A DNA stretch of 64,000 bases from an uncultured Clostridia bacterium (GTDB taxonomy: Bacteria; Bacillota; Clostridia; Christensenellales; DTU072), in contig CAMOOO010000008.1 in assembly GCA_946621465.1 (NCBI GenBank), positions 1 through 64,000 of the forward strand. Reading direction: 5' to 3'. Under the pieces are notes generated by a model. It was not told where the DNA came from. It worked only from the letters and a program-made list of their open reading frames with translations, and did not search any database. This document shows, piece by piece, positions 24,708 through 34,444 of this stretch (positions are counted from its first letter, which is position 1; every line of letters begins with the position of its first letter). The position numbers were made by a program, and so were the translations under genes.

Positions 24708-25358
24708 ATGTCCAACAAATCCATTCGTTCCATAAAATTAGACGCGCGCACCATCACCGGTATCGCCATTTTCGTCGCGCTGGAAATCGCCCTCTGTTTT
24801 ATCACCAACTACGTTCAATTCGGAACTTTTAACATCAATCTTGCCCTCTTTCCCATCGTCATCGGCGCCTGTTTCTACGGTCCGTGGGTGGGACTGTCAT
24901 TAGGTATTATCAACGGTGTCATCACCATTTTCGCTCCGGCAACTTTAGCCATTCTGACCATTCTTCCGCCCCAATACGTCTTTTTGATCGTGGTCGTTTG
25001 CATCCTCAAAACGGCGCTTGCCGGGTTCCTCGCCGGACTCTTCCATAAACTCATTGCAAAGAAAAACAACCTGATAGCAGCCTTCGTTGCCGCCTTCACC
25101 GTTCCTTTCATTAACACCCTCGTTTTCGTCCTCTTCGCGCTGATGTTCCCCGGCGTCCTCGTCGGCGATACCGCCGGACAAAACCTGTTCGTGTATATCA
25201 TCCTCGTCTTAGTCGGAATCAACTTCCCCATCGAGATCGCAACCAACCTCGTCATCGACCCGGCAATCTACAAGGCACTCTTGCATTTCCTTCCGAAAAA
25301 AAAGAAATCCGCCCCCAAAAAGGAAGCGGACGAAACCGTAGATCCCACTAAGGAATAA
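24708..25358 (+). CDS. ECF transporter S component, substrate unknown
   Basis: A 216-residue protein with five to six transmembrane helices and a charged C-terminal tail (FLPKKKKSAPKKEAD). Start ITGIAIFVALEIALCFI, followed by FNINLALFPIVIGACFYGPWVGLSLGIINGVI, is the usual S-component layout (RibU/PanT-like fold), with a Gly-rich helix-helix contact for EcfT. Unlike thiT and folT it has no riboswitch, so the substrate cannot be named. AAGGAGA lies just before the ATG. Confidence 0.88.
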   Translation: MSNKSIRSIKLDARTITGIAIFVALEIALCFITNYVQFGTFNINLALFPIVIGACFYGPWVGLSLGIINGVITIFAPATLAILTILPPQYVFLIVVVCILKTALAGFLAGLFHKLIAKKNNLIAAFVAAFTVPFINTLVFVLFALMFPGVLVGDTAGQNLFVYIILVLVGINFPIEIATNLVIDPAIYKALLHFLPKKKKSAPKKEADETVDPTKE

Positions 25359-25377
25359 TCAATAAGTTTTATTATTA

Positions 25378-27030
25378 TCAGCTATTCCCTTTAAAAACGA
25401 TAGAGCCGTCGAAAAGGCGGTTAAGGGTCAGTCGTTCTTCTTCGGACACGGCAGCTCTCGCCTCCGGCACGCGGAAAACGACGTTGCACTCCTTCCCTAC
25501 GTCTTCGGAAACCAATTGTTTAAGAAGATTATGATTGTTCTCTCTCCCAAAAAGTTCCAAAGTCGCCTGTTCGTTGGTGGTGATAATAAAGTCCCTGCCT
25601 TCCAACCGAATGGCGTTTTCTTTTAAGCCTCTTGCCGCCATATACAGGGACATCTCCCGTCTGTCGTGCAACTTTTGCGTCACCCTCGACCAAATCTCCG
25701 CCGCGCTGTAATCGACGGAAACAGGCTCGTCGTCAAAGATCTGCTTCCCCTCTTCTTCCGTCCCTACCTGAGATAGCAAGGAAGAAACGTCTACGCTCGG
25801 TTCCGGCTTCGCCGGTTTGGCAGGCGCGGGCGCCTCTGCCGCTTCACGAACGGGCGGGCGGGTGGGCGAAACGGGAACGCCGCCGGCATAAATAGCTTTT
25901 AACTTTTCCTCCAGTTCGCTTACGCGGTTGGTCAGTCCCTCTAAATTAAGTTCCGTCACCAGTTCGCAACCGCGTACCACCGCCGCTTCCAGCATGATCC
26001 TCGGTTGGGTAGAGAAACGTATCTTATTCTCAAGATCGGTCATAATGTCCATCAGTCGGGAAATACGATAGTTGGAGTGGTGCGTTCTTTCTTTTACCAG
26101 TTCCAGTTCGCTTTCCGACATCGTCCCCGGCTTATATCCCGGCACGTTTTTAACGGCAATAAGGTCGCTGAAATAGTGCGCCAAATCTTTATAAACCGTC
26201 GTACGGCCTTTTTTAAGCAGTTTATCCAGTTGCGACAACGCTGCCGAGCAGTCGGCGTCCAAAATAGCTCCGCAAAGGGTATCAAGCTCGGAAAAATCGG
26301 TCGCTCCCAAAATTTCCAGCACCCCCTCGGTCGTGATATTGTCGCCGCAATAGGACATACACATATCGGCAACGCTGAGGGTATCACGCACCGATCCCTC
26401 TCCGCTGATAGCGATGCGGTGCAGGGCGGTTTCTTCGTACTTTACATTCAGTTCGTCAAAAATCTTCTTTAATAAAGCAACCAGTTCCTCTTCTTCCACC
26501 AAGCGAAAATCAAAACGCAAGCATCGGGAAAGAATGGTCTGCGGTATTTTATGCACTTCCGTCGTGGCAAGGATAAATACGACGTGCGCAGGCGGTTCTT
26601 CCAGCGTCTTTAACAGGGCGTTGAAAGCGGACGTGGTGAGCATATGAACTTCGTCTACGATATAGACTTTGTACCTGCCGAGCGTCGGTCGATAATAGAC
26701 GTTTTCTCTCAGCGTCCTGATCTCTTCTACGCCGTTATTGGAGGCGGCGTCGATTTCCAGAATGTCGATATTGTTCTGATTTTCGAGTGCCTTACATACC
26801 TCGCACTTTCCGCAGGGCGATCCGTTGACCGGAGTCAGACAGTTGACGGCGCGCGCAAAAATTTTCGCACAGGAAGTTTTTCCCGTTCCGCGCGTTCCGG
26901 TAAACAGATAGGCGTGTCCTACGTTACCCAGTTTAATTTGGTTTATTAGTGTTCTTGTTATGTGGTTTTGACCGATTACGCCGTCAAACGTATTCGGACG
27001 AAACCGTCTGTAAAGTGAAACGTGTTCCAT
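25378..27030 (-). CDS. dnaX: DNA polymerase III subunit gamma/tau
   Basis: A 550-residue clamp-loader ATPase. Residues 1-210 are the AAA+ domain: GTRGTGKTSCAKIFARAV (Walker A near 45-52), the zinc module C-x8-C-x2-C-x2-C (NCLTPVNGSPCGKCEVC), DEVHMLT and the sensor EEPPAHVVFILATTE, then SRCLRFDF. Domain III runs to about 360; a Pro/Ala-rich linker (APAPAKPAKPEP) and a short tau C-terminus follow. The usual partners ybaB and recR are not adjacent; instead the start is 10 bases after the giant GH2-like gene. The ribosome site (ACAGGT) is weak. Confidence 0.97.
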   Translation of the reverse strand: MEHVSLYRRFRPNTFDGVIGQNHITRTLINQIKLGNVGHAYLFTGTRGTGKTSCAKIFARAVNCLTPVNGSPCGKCEVCKALENQNNIDILEIDAASNNGVEEIRTLRENVYYRPTLGRYKVYIVDEVHMLTTSAFNALLKTLEEPPAHVVFILATTEVHKIPQTILSRCLRFDFRLVEEEELVALLKKIFDELNVKYEETALHRIAISGEGSVRDTLSVADMCMSYCGDNITTEGVLEILGATDFSELDTLCGAILDADCSAALSQLDKLLKKGRTTVYKDLAHYFSDLIAVKNVPGYKPGTMSESELELVKERTHHSNYRISRLMDIMTDLENKIRFSTQPRIMLEAAVVRGCELVTELNLEGLTNRVSELEEKLKAIYAGGVPVSPTRPPVREAAEAPAPAKPAKPEPSVDVSSLLSQVGTEEEGKQIFDDEPVSVDYSAAEIWSRVTQKLHDRREMSLYMAARGLKENAIRLEGRDFIITTNEQATLELFGRENNHNLLKQLVSEDVGKECNVVFRVPEARAAVSEEERLTLNRLFDGSIVFKGNS

Positions 27031-27040
27031 AGTTTATTAT

Positions 27041-30000
27041 TTACCTGTTCCCACCGAAGATGGGCAATATGGAGAAGTGCAATAAATATTCTCCGGGCAT
27101 ATAAGTGAATTTCTTTGCCGGGACCCCTTTGTTGACGCCGTAGCCGCTGACAAAGGAGCAGACGTCGAGATAGATGCCGCTCTGTTCCACCGACATTCCA
27201 TCAAAAATCTTCTTGATCTCCTCGTCGCTATAAGGGGATACGCGCAATTGGAAAGGCTCCTTTTCGGCAACGCACATAATGCCGTCGCCCTCTTTATCGC
27301 GGATGAGCGCGTACTGTACGTCCATGCGGTTGCCGCATTCCTGAACGACGTTGATACCGTTAAAGATTTTGTCCGCGCCGAAAGTAAACAGTCCCATACG
27401 CGCCGATTGACACATATCGACGTAACACTCCCTTTCACCCAGTCCGTAATAGGTCACGTTCCCAAAGCCGTTATGCAATCTGATCTTTTTGCCGAAGCAG
27501 TCCAGATTGGGAAGGTGCCGTTTCATGGTGTTGATAACGCTGAAAACTTCTATCCGTCCGTCGCCTCCGATAAGGTACTTATCACGGATGACGTAACATT
27601 CTTTCTTGCCTAGAATAAGACTGGTTTCCACCAGAATATCGACGTAGCTGCCGTCATCCCCTTTGGTCCAGGAGAAGTCCCGTAGCGAGCGCGTCCAAGC
27701 GGCGGTGTCGTTCGCCAAAAGGTGTCTGATAAACGGTCTGTCGACGTTGCCGACAAAGCAGTTACCGCCATTTGCCAGTCTGTCCGGTTTAAAGACCTCT
27801 TTGCCCTTAATGGAATAGTGGGTGAAGGTACCAAGTACTTTGTCAAAACGCATTTTGCCGCCGTTAAAGGTGATATCGAGGTAGTCGGGGAATTCATCCA
27901 CGCGCAACTTCTCTCCGCGCCCACCCGGCATCTTAACCGTCCCTTGCGACAGTCTGTGCTGTTCGGTATAGAGTAACTCTTTCGTTTCTTTATTCCAGTA
28001 CTCGACGTTGAGGAACATATCCCCTTCTACGTGGTCGACGAAGATATCGAACACCCGTTTGGAATGGGGCGGAATGGTGGCGACAAGCTCGGTGCGCGAC
28101 AGCACTTTGCCGTCCTTTTGAATGCAAACTTTCATCATAAGGTCGGACGTGTCTTTGTACAGTCTTCCGTTGGTGATTTCTATTTGCGAGTCGGAAAGAA
28201 CGTTCCCGGTGACTTTGCGATAGATATAGGCGGCGTTCTCCGCGCCCGTGCAGGGAATACGCTCGACTGTGAATAGTCCGTCGTCCCTTTCCCCCACGTC
28301 GCCGATGGTGTCGTCAACGAACCTGGCAATAAATCCGCCTACGCAGCAGGAGCTGGCGGAAATGGTCTCCTCGAACCGTTCCAGATCGGGACATCCGATT
28401 CCGTAGGAATGGGCGTAATCAAGTAAAAGCACGGTGTTTTTACCCATGGACTCGTCCACTTTGTCCATAAAGTCGTTGACGGTCGGGTCGCTCATGCCGA
28501 AAATGCCGTCTGCCATGCCTCTGGCAGATACGATCCTATCGGTGATACCGTTAAAGACAGAGAGTGCGCCGGAGATCGCCGGAGCGGAGCCGTCCGCGTC
28601 GATGACGTATCCAAGTACGTTGCAGTATAGGTGGGTACGCTTGAATTCCGTCTGCGTCTGCATCTTCACCCTGTCGGCAAAGTCGCTCTGATCCCACACC
28701 CCGGCATTGCGTTTGGAACCGGAGGTGTACGCCTCTCCAACCGGGATCCTATCCATAACGTACACGCCCTTCTCCAGGCATGCGTTGAGAAATGCCGCCG
28801 TCGGCAGGAAAGTGGGTTGAACGGCGTTGAAACCGAACTTCTTAATCAGATCGAGATCCTTTTTGTATTCGTCAATGGTCATGAATTTCCCTTGACGGTT
28901 GTACACGGGATTGTAGACCACGCCGCGCAGTTTCAGCGGTAGTCCGTTGTAATAAACGACGCCGTTTGCTCTGCGAATATCGGTCAGACCGACCTTTTGT
29001 TTGGTACACTCGACCACTCTGTCGTTGACGTAAACGGTCAGATAAAAGTCGTATAATTCGGGATTTTCGTCAAAGTAAGGTTTCCAATTGCCGTTGCAAT
29101 GGAACTTGACGATGTTGTCTATGACCTCTTTCTTCTCTTCATGAAGGATTTTATCGTCTTTTTTTACCTGCAAGCAGACTTGCGCTCCCTTTTCAAGGAA
29201 CAACGCCCCTACTTCGGCAAAGAAGGTGTTATTGCTTGCGTGCGTTTCGATCTTGCAATCGAACAGACCTTTTTTGTGCGATTTAATGAGCAGGACATCC
29301 CCGAGGATACCCGTCGCGGCAAAGCCGTCTTCCGCGTAGATAAAGGAGTTTCTACTCCACTTCTTCATGGCGACGACAATCTCGTTTTCTCCGATAGACA
29401 GATAGGAAGAAATGTCGAATTCCGCCGTGCGATAGGAAGAACACCCGACGTAAATACCGTTGACAAAGAGCTGAATGGCTCCCGACAAACTCTCGAAATA
29501 GAGGAAATGACGGAAAGACAGGTCGGCAACGTTAACGATCTTTCTGTACACGCCCAGCGTGTTGCAAACGTCCTTTGTGAACTGGAATTTGTTTTTCTTT
29601 TTGAGGTACGGGAAAGCATAGCCTTTCACAAAAGAAAGTTCTTCATACCCCGACGACTCCCACGTTCCGGGGACGGTAACGACGTCCCAATTGCCCTCGG
29701 TCAGAATGGCGGAAGGTATCTTTTCGTTATAGTAGCGGAACTGCCACGGTCCGGCAAGGGACAGCGTCCGGTCACTCTTATGCCCGGTTGCCGCGCCGGT
29801 GTCGGCTATGTCGCATACTTCGACGGACGAGCAGGGAGACAGACGGGAACGCAGTTCCACGGTGTTTTCCTCGGCTACTTCGTCCAATGGATGCAGGGTG
29901 CAAGTAAAGGTCTGACAGGTCAATGAGCTTATATCCGGCAGGGTGTTGTCTTCATAAACTCTGTCGAATTCGGAAACGATATGGTTGCCCTCTTCGTCCC

Positions 30001-31825
30001 AATAGGATACTTCCATCTCCGTCCCCGTTTCGATATTGGTCAGGCGCAGGTTGTAGGTAGAGGTGGAGTTCGCCGGGATGTCAACGGAAAAGCGTCTAAG
30101 CTCCCTTACGACGTTCTCCATGTGCAGACTGACTACGACGGTAGCGCGCGCCGAAGCGTACTGTCCGTTGTTTCTGATATCCAAAAAGCTGTTTTCACGC
30201 AGCGAAGAAGTAAATGGTCTGAGGGTGTATCTGACGATTTCCGAGATGCTCTTTTCGCGGTATTCCGCGTTGAAAATGCCACCGTCGGAAAAGACTTTAT
30301 CACCCAAAGTAACGTCGCGGGAATCGCCTAAACAGCACCCGTAGGCATTGGGGAGCATTCCTACTGCCGAAAGGCAGGCTACGTACTCCTCGCGAATGGG
30401 CTTCCACGGCAGGGTCAAAAAGACGGGACCCGATTGATTTTCGGAGCTTTGTTCAAAGGGACAGAGGGTGACCGTTTGCGTATAAGCCGACAGCATGAAC
30501 TGGGTGGCAAAAGTAAGCCCTTCGGTTGCTTTTTGCAAGCACTCCACCTTTTCTTCGCCGCAATAAAAGCCGATTACGCTTGCTTGCGAGCGGTCGCGCA
30601 CGATGCGAGAAAAGACGATTTCTTTGAGGTAATCGGTAGCTTTCTGCGAGCGGAAAAGTTTTTTACGATACCCCTTTCCTTTCTTGGGCAGGGCGAACGA
30701 AAAGCCGAAGCCGTCGATAACAAAGAGTCCCATTTCCGTGCAAAGTCTGATAAACTCCGGCTCCATCGGTTGGGGGGTGACGATACAGTTCAGTCCGCAT
30801 TTTTTGAGCAGACGCAGTTCTTTTTTGTGGTCCTCGATCCCCATGATCTGTCCGTCCGGCAAAAAGACACTGCGATACAGTACGGACATCAGTTTAAGGG
30901 GACGCTGGCAATAAGTAAATCCGCTTTCCGGCTTGCGATCGAAAAAGCCTACGCGCAAGCGAGAACACTCCTTTTCCACGCCGCCGACAAAAATCTGCAC
31001 GTACAGGTCGTACAGTTTGGGGTCTTCGGTGGAATAGGGAGAAAACCGGTCGGAAAAGGTTATCGAGTCGGTTTGGTTCGAGGTCTCCCTCTCCTCTAGT
31101 ACTTTATCCCCGTCGCACAGGGTGATCTTCGCCGTAAAGGGAGTGTCCGCCGAATAAAAAGCTACGGACAGGTCACCAACGTATGCGAGAGAATCGAAGT
31201 AGGAATTAAAGGCATAGTCAGCCAAAAACACGGTGGGACGAACGATGTGAAGGACGTCGCCGCAAATGCCGTAGCCTTTTACGCCGTTTGCAAAAAAGAC
31301 GTCCCCTGTACCATAGGCATGAACGACGACAACCAGTTCGTTATTTTCGCCCTGGATAAAGGGGGTGACGTTGAATTCGCCCTCGCCTATTTGCGAGACA
31401 CCGCAGAGGTTGCCGTTGACGTAGACTTCGAACGGACCGCTGACGCGAGTGAACTGAATGAAATGTAAATCTTCCGGATTGTAGACGGTAAAGAAGGTGC
31501 GATAGACGGCTTTTTGAGGCGGACGACGTACGGACTTTTTGTAATAGTAGGGGTCGTTACTTCCGTCGTCGATCTTCCAAAAAGAAGGTACGACGGTTTT
31601 TTGGGTCATGGATTCGGTATCGAAAGAATAGGTGGTACCGCCGGTGAGAGCGAAATCCCATTCTCCGCTTAGACTGAATACCCTATCGCTGGACGAGACC
31701 TCTTTCATGGGGTCTGCCGCAGTGCAGAGGTTTTTGCGGGAAAAGGGAATAAAATAGGCGCGCGGCGCGTCCATCCCACGGCTTCGTTCTTCCTCGTTCA
31801 TTTTCTTCAAAAAAGAGTACGTCAT
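27041..31825 (-). CDS. Tandem GH2-like protein with degenerate catalytic sites
   Basis: A 1594-residue protein without signal peptide. Two beta-galactosidase-like (GH2) modules are joined: module 1, residues about 48-540 (jelly roll LSGEWDF...VYVNG, Ig-like, TIM-barrel-like); module 2, 686-1200 (LSLAGPWQF...LFVNGIYVG). Residues about 1330-1594 match the Bgal small-chain domain (FGKKIRLHNGFGNVTYYGLGE ... FPFSILP-like end). The LacZ motif RGVNRHEHHP is RGVVYNPVYN in module 2 and KLMSVLYRSV in module 1. The acid/base motif SLGNES is YCGEEK (about 421-426) in module 1 and VLGYVIDADG in module 2, and the nucleophile region is lost. Hydrolysis is therefore doubtful; binding or scaffolding is possible. 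GGAG lies 11 bases before the ATG. Confidence 0.85.
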   Translation of the reverse strand: MTYSFLKKMNEEERSRGMDAPRAYFIPFSRKNLCTAADPMKEVSSSDRVFSLSGEWDFALTGGTTYSFDTESMTQKTVVPSFWKIDDGSNDPYYYKKSVRRPPQKAVYRTFFTVYNPEDLHFIQFTRVSGPFEVYVNGNLCGVSQIGEGEFNVTPFIQGENNELVVVVHAYGTGDVFFANGVKGYGICGDVLHIVRPTVFLADYAFNSYFDSLAYVGDLSVAFYSADTPFTAKITLCDGDKVLEERETSNQTDSITFSDRFSPYSTEDPKLYDLYVQIFVGGVEKECSRLRVGFFDRKPESGFTYCQRPLKLMSVLYRSVFLPDGQIMGIEDHKKELRLLKKCGLNCIVTPQPMEPEFIRLCTEMGLFVIDGFGFSFALPKKGKGYRKKLFRSQKATDYLKEIVFSRIVRDRSQASVIGFYCGEEKVECLQKATEGLTFATQFMLSAYTQTVTLCPFEQSSENQSGPVFLTLPWKPIREEYVACLSAVGMLPNAYGCCLGDSRDVTLGDKVFSDGGIFNAEYREKSISEIVRYTLRPFTSSLRENSFLDIRNNGQYASARATVVVSLHMENVVRELRRFSVDIPANSTSTYNLRLTNIETGTEMEVSYWDEEGNHIVSEFDRVYEDNTLPDISSLTCQTFTCTLHPLDEVAEENTVELRSRLSPCSSVEVCDIADTGAATGHKSDRTLSLAGPWQFRYYNEKIPSAILTEGNWDVVTVPGTWESSGYEELSFVKGYAFPYLKKKNKFQFTKDVCNTLGVYRKIVNVADLSFRHFLYFESLSGAIQLFVNGIYVGCSSYRTAEFDISSYLSIGENEIVVAMKKWSRNSFIYAEDGFAATGILGDVLLIKSHKKGLFDCKIETHASNNTFFAEVGALFLEKGAQVCLQVKKDDKILHEEKKEVIDNIVKFHCNGNWKPYFDENPELYDFYLTVYVNDRVVECTKQKVGLTDIRRANGVVYYNGLPLKLRGVVYNPVYNRQGKFMTIDEYKKDLDLIKKFGFNAVQPTFLPTAAFLNACLEKGVYVMDRIPVGEAYTSGSKRNAGVWDQSDFADRVKMQTQTEFKRTHLYCNVLGYVIDADGSAPAISGALSVFNGITDRIVSARGMADGIFGMSDPTVNDFMDKVDESMGKNTVLLLDYAHSYGIGCPDLERFEETISASSCCVGGFIARFVDDTIGDVGERDDGLFTVERIPCTGAENAAYIYRKVTGNVLSDSQIEITNGRLYKDTSDLMMKVCIQKDGKVLSRTELVATIPPHSKRVFDIFVDHVEGDMFLNVEYWNKETKELLYTEQHRLSQGTVKMPGGRGEKLRVDEFPDYLDITFNGGKMRFDKVLGTFTHYSIKGKEVFKPDRLANGGNCFVGNVDRPFIRHLLANDTAAWTRSLRDFSWTKGDDGSYVDILVETSLILGKKECYVIRDKYLIGGDGRIEVFSVINTMKRHLPNLDCFGKKIRLHNGFGNVTYYGLGERECYVDMCQSARMGLFTFGADKIFNGINVVQECGNRMDVQYALIRDKEGDGIMCVAEKEPFQLRVSPYSDEEIKKIFDGMSVEQSGIYLDVCSFVSGYGVNKGVPAKKFTYMPGEYLLHFSILPIFGGNR

Positions 31826-31880
31826 ATCGGCTGAGCTCCGGTTGGTTTATATTTATATTTTTATTATTACATAAAAATAT

Positions 31881-31909
31881 TTTATACCAAATATTAGTAT
31901 AACATTCAA
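31881..31909 (-). promoter_or_regulatory. Promoter of the GH2-like gene (and dnaX)
   Basis: TTGAAT (31904-31909), 17-base spacer, TATAAA (31881-31886), about 55 bases before the ATG. Since only 10 bases separate the GH2-like stop from dnaX, dnaX probably depends on this promoter. Confidence 0.72.
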
Positions 31910-31995
31910 AAAACAATAATGCAATACCCTATTTGATATTTTTTAAAAGCTCGCCAACAAAAAAACGGGGTGACGGAGGGCAAAAATAGCCTTTT

Positions 31996-32640
31996 TTACA
32001 GCACCTTTACGATCTTTTTGAAGGGGTAAACCAGCGCAAGGCTGAGGGCGAGGTTGACCGCCCAAAAGAGGGTCTGGAAAGGTATGCGGTAAATATAATA
32101 AACGCCCAGGGCGGAATACTTAGTGCTTTTGCCGTAGATGTAGGAATAGAAGAAAATGACGGTATTGAGATTGGTGCAGATAGCCCAGGTCAATACAAAG
32201 GAAATCACGGTAAAAACGGTCAATAATTTGTTGAAAGTTTTTTCCTTTTTTACGATGATTTTTGCCACCATAAAGACGATACCGGGCAAAAAACCGAGCA
32301 GTCCCGACGTAAGCGTAATGAAAGGATTGAACGCCCCTTGCGGATGAATAAGCCACCCTAAAAAGTCGCCGCCTGCGCCGACGATGAACCCGGCGAAAGG
32401 ACCGAAAAAGGCTCCGGCAAGGAAGGTCACGGTGTAGGTAAAGGACAGCGCGTTACTGCCGGAGAAATTGAAGTAGACGGTAAAGACGTTCGTCACGACG
32501 CTCAGCGCCATTAAGACAGCGCAATAGCATATCGTTTTGACCGGCAAGTGCTTTGTTTTAGACGACTTAATTCTGGTCTTTTGGGGGATGACAGGGGTAT
32601 CTACCGAAGTGTCCTCGTTTTTCAACTCTTCTTTTGACAT
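31996..32640 (-). CDS. folT: Folate ECF transporter S component
   Basis: A 214-residue S component with a 45-residue charged N-terminus and six transmembrane helices. NALSFTYTVTFLAGAFFGPFAGFIVGAGGDFLGWLIHPQGAFNP is the FolT-type core (here given as its key blocks FLAGAFFGP and GGDFLGWL). The THF riboswitch upstream supports folate as substrate. The frame is open 34 codons upstream, through the riboswitch, but the ATG at 32638-32640 with GGAGG eight bases before it is the start. Confidence 0.93.
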   Translation of the reverse strand: MSKEELKNEDTSVDTPVIPQKTRIKSSKTKHLPVKTICYCAVLMALSVVTNVFTVYFNFSGSNALSFTYTVTFLAGAFFGPFAGFIVGAGGDFLGWLIHPQGAFNPFITLTSGLLGFLPGIVFMVAKIIVKKEKTFNKLLTVFTVISFVLTWAICTNLNTVIFFYSYIYGKSTKYSALGVYYIYRIPFQTLFWAVNLALSLALVYPFKKIVKVL

Positions 32641-32647
32641 AAAAAAA

Positions 32648-32665
32648 ACCTCCATAAGCGGAGAT
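32648..32665 (-). promoter_or_regulatory. folT expression platform hairpin
   Basis: On the minus strand ATCTCC, loop GCTTAT and GGAGGT form a 6-bp hairpin followed directly by eight T and the folT ATG. The right arm is the ribosome site, so the hairpin can block translation and, with the U-run, could also stop transcription. Confidence 0.75.
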
Positions 32666-32680
32666 CCGGGACGAAATAAA

Positions 32681-32777
32681 TCGCAACGGACGCGAAAAGA
32701 CACCGCAACAATATTTGTTTTCGTTTGCGGACGACATCCCATTCCGCAACACTTAACGCGTCTTTTCTACTCTGCGA
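32681..32777 (-). promoter_or_regulatory. THF (tetrahydrofolate) riboswitch
   Basis: The minus strand holds the conserved parts in order: GAGTAGA, GCGTTAAGTG, GAATGGGATGTCG, ACGAAA and GCGGTG, which are the THF riboswitch core. P1 is TCGCA (32773-32777) with TGCGA (32681-32685). THF riboswitches are best known from Firmicutes folT genes, in agreement with the gene downstream. Confidence 0.94.
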
Positions 32778-32782
32778 CTATT

Positions 32783-32811
32783 ATGGTAGCACCTATTACT
32801 CGTTAAGTCAA
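32783..32811 (-). promoter_or_regulatory. Promoter of the folT transcript
   Basis: TTGACT (32806-32811), 17-base spacer, TACCAT (32783-32788); the start site would be a few bases before riboswitch P1. Confidence 0.8.
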
Positions 32812-32929
32812 GCACGGAGCGGCTCTTCTTTTATTTTTTCGCGCGAGCGGCAACCCTTCTTCCCGGTACTGCCAATCCGGAATAAAAGTGCCATTCATGA
32901 ATTTTTTGTCGGTAACATATTGTTATTAC

Positions 32930-34444
32930 ATGAAAAAAAAGTCCAGACCGATAGGCGCGGTTGCGACGGTGACGCTCCTTGGGGTGTTCACACGCGCCAT
33001 ATCTTTTTTGTTTAAAATTTATCTCTCCCGAAAGCTGGGCGCCGAGGCGCTGGGACTGTATCAGATAGCCCTATCGGTGTTTTTACTCTTCGCCTCTTTG
33101 TCCTCTTCCGGCGTGCCGCTAATCGTCAGTAGAAAAGTAGCCGAAAGTGACGCTTTAGGGCAGAAAAATAACTTTTCTATATTTACAACTGCGCTGATCT
33201 ACGCCGCTTCTCTCGCCTTGTTCATCCTGCTTATACTGATTTCTTTTCACCAAAAAATCGACTTTTTGTTCTCCGACCCCCTCGCCTGTCCCCTCTTTTT
33301 AATCATGATCCCGGCGCTACTTTCCACCGCCGTTTACTGCGTGGTTCGGGGGTGGTTCTGGGGAAAAAAGATGTTCGCCGCCTTTTCCGTTACAGAGACG
33401 CTGGAAGAAACGCTGCGGATACTTTTCAGTATTCTCTTTTTATCCGGCGTATTGGGCGCGGTCAGCGGCGCAACCGCCATTGCCTTTGCCTTTACGGTAA
33501 GCGACGTTATCGTGGCGGTCATCCTGCTTGCCATTTTCTTTATTAAAGGCGGAACTTTCTCTAAGCCCGTCCCGTTAAAGGAGATACTTCTACCCTCTCT
33601 GCCGATCACTGCAATGCGCGTATGCGCCAGTATCTTCTCCACCCTTCTTGCGCTCCTACTTCCTATGCGGCTTGTCGCTGTGGGGATGAGCCACAGACAG
33701 GCGACGGAATCGTTCGGACGTATTACCGGGATGGCGAACCCTCTTTTGTTCGTCCCAACCACCATTACCGGCAGTATCGCCGTCGTCCTTCTGCCCGATA
33801 TCAGTGCCCTTGCCGTCAAAAAAGAATACGTCAAGCTCAATTCCCGTATTGAATTCGGTATCAATTTCTCCATGCTCTTGTCCGGGCTTTTTACCGCCCT
33901 GTATTTTGTCCTGGGGGAGAAACTGACCCTCTTTTTGTACGGCGATGCCGCAAGCGGACAATACCTCTCTATCGCCGCCTTTTCCATGCTGCCGATGTGT
34001 CTGTCGCAAATGACCCAAAGTATCCTCAATTCTATCGGAAAGGAGAAACAGTCTTTTTTGTCCTATTTAGCCGGGAACGTGGTTATGATCCTACTTGTTT
34101 ACCTTCTTCCGCCCTACGTGGGCGTTTATAGCGTAGCTATTGCTACGACAGCGTCCTTTTGGGTGGACGGGATAATCAATTCCGTTCTTCTGCATAATAC
34201 GACCGGCTGGGGTAAAAAGTCGGTTAAGTACCTGCTCTTTTCCCTTTTTCTCTCCTTTCTTACCGCCTTTTTTACCGGTAGTTTCGGCTATCTATTCGAG
34301 GACAATCTTTTTATTACGCTCGCTTTTTCCGCCGCGATCGGTGCGTTCGTATACGTTGGGATGTCCTTTATATGCGGTCTAGTCGACGTCGACCTACTCC
34401 TCGCTTTTTGTCGCAAGAAAAAGCACGGCAAAGAAAAAGTGTGA
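32930..34444 (+). CDS. SpoVB/MurJ-like polysaccharide flippase family protein
   Basis: A membrane protein of about 504 residues with 13-14 hydrophobic helices, of the MOP superfamily (polysaccharide flippase branch). The first helix region GVFTRAISFLFKIYLSRKLGAEALGLYQIALSVF is typical of SpoVB-type proteins, which affect spore cortex formation, and of related lipid-linked sugar flippases. Which substrate is moved cannot be told. Neither the ATG at 32888 nor that at 32930 has a ribosome site; 32930 is chosen because KKKSRPIG directly precedes helix 1. The basic tail FCRKKKHGKEKV ends within the terminator stem. Confidence 0.85.
   Translation: MKKKSRPIGAVATVTLLGVFTRAISFLFKIYLSRKLGAEALGLYQIALSVFLLFASLSSSGVPLIVSRKVAESDALGQKNNFSIFTTALIYAASLALFILLILISFHQKIDFLFSDPLACPLFLIMIPALLSTAVYCVVRGWFWGKKMFAAFSVTETLEETLRILFSILFLSGVLGAVSGATAIAFAFTVSDVIVAVILLAIFFIKGGTFSKPVPLKEILLPSLPITAMRVCASIFSTLLALLLPMRLVAVGMSHRQATESFGRITGMANPLLFVPTTITGSIAVVLLPDISALAVKKEYVKLNSRIEFGINFSMLLSGLFTALYFVLGEKLTLFLYGDAASGQYLSIAAFSMLPMCLSQMTQSILNSIGKEKQSFLSYLAGNVVMILLVYLLPPYVGVYSVAIATTASFWVDGIINSVLLHNTTGWGKKSVKYLLFSLFLSFLTAFFTGSFGYLFEDNLFITLAFSAAIGAFVYVGMSFICGLVDVDLLLAFCRKKKHGKEKV

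Noticed and set aside
32640..32742. Upstream start of folT
   Set aside because: The extra 34 codons run through the THF riboswitch and are not translated as protein.
32888..32930. Sporulation-sigma promoter (GGTAACATAT) before the SpoVB-like gene
   Set aside because: The -10-like part fits loosely but no acceptable -35 box lies at the right distance.
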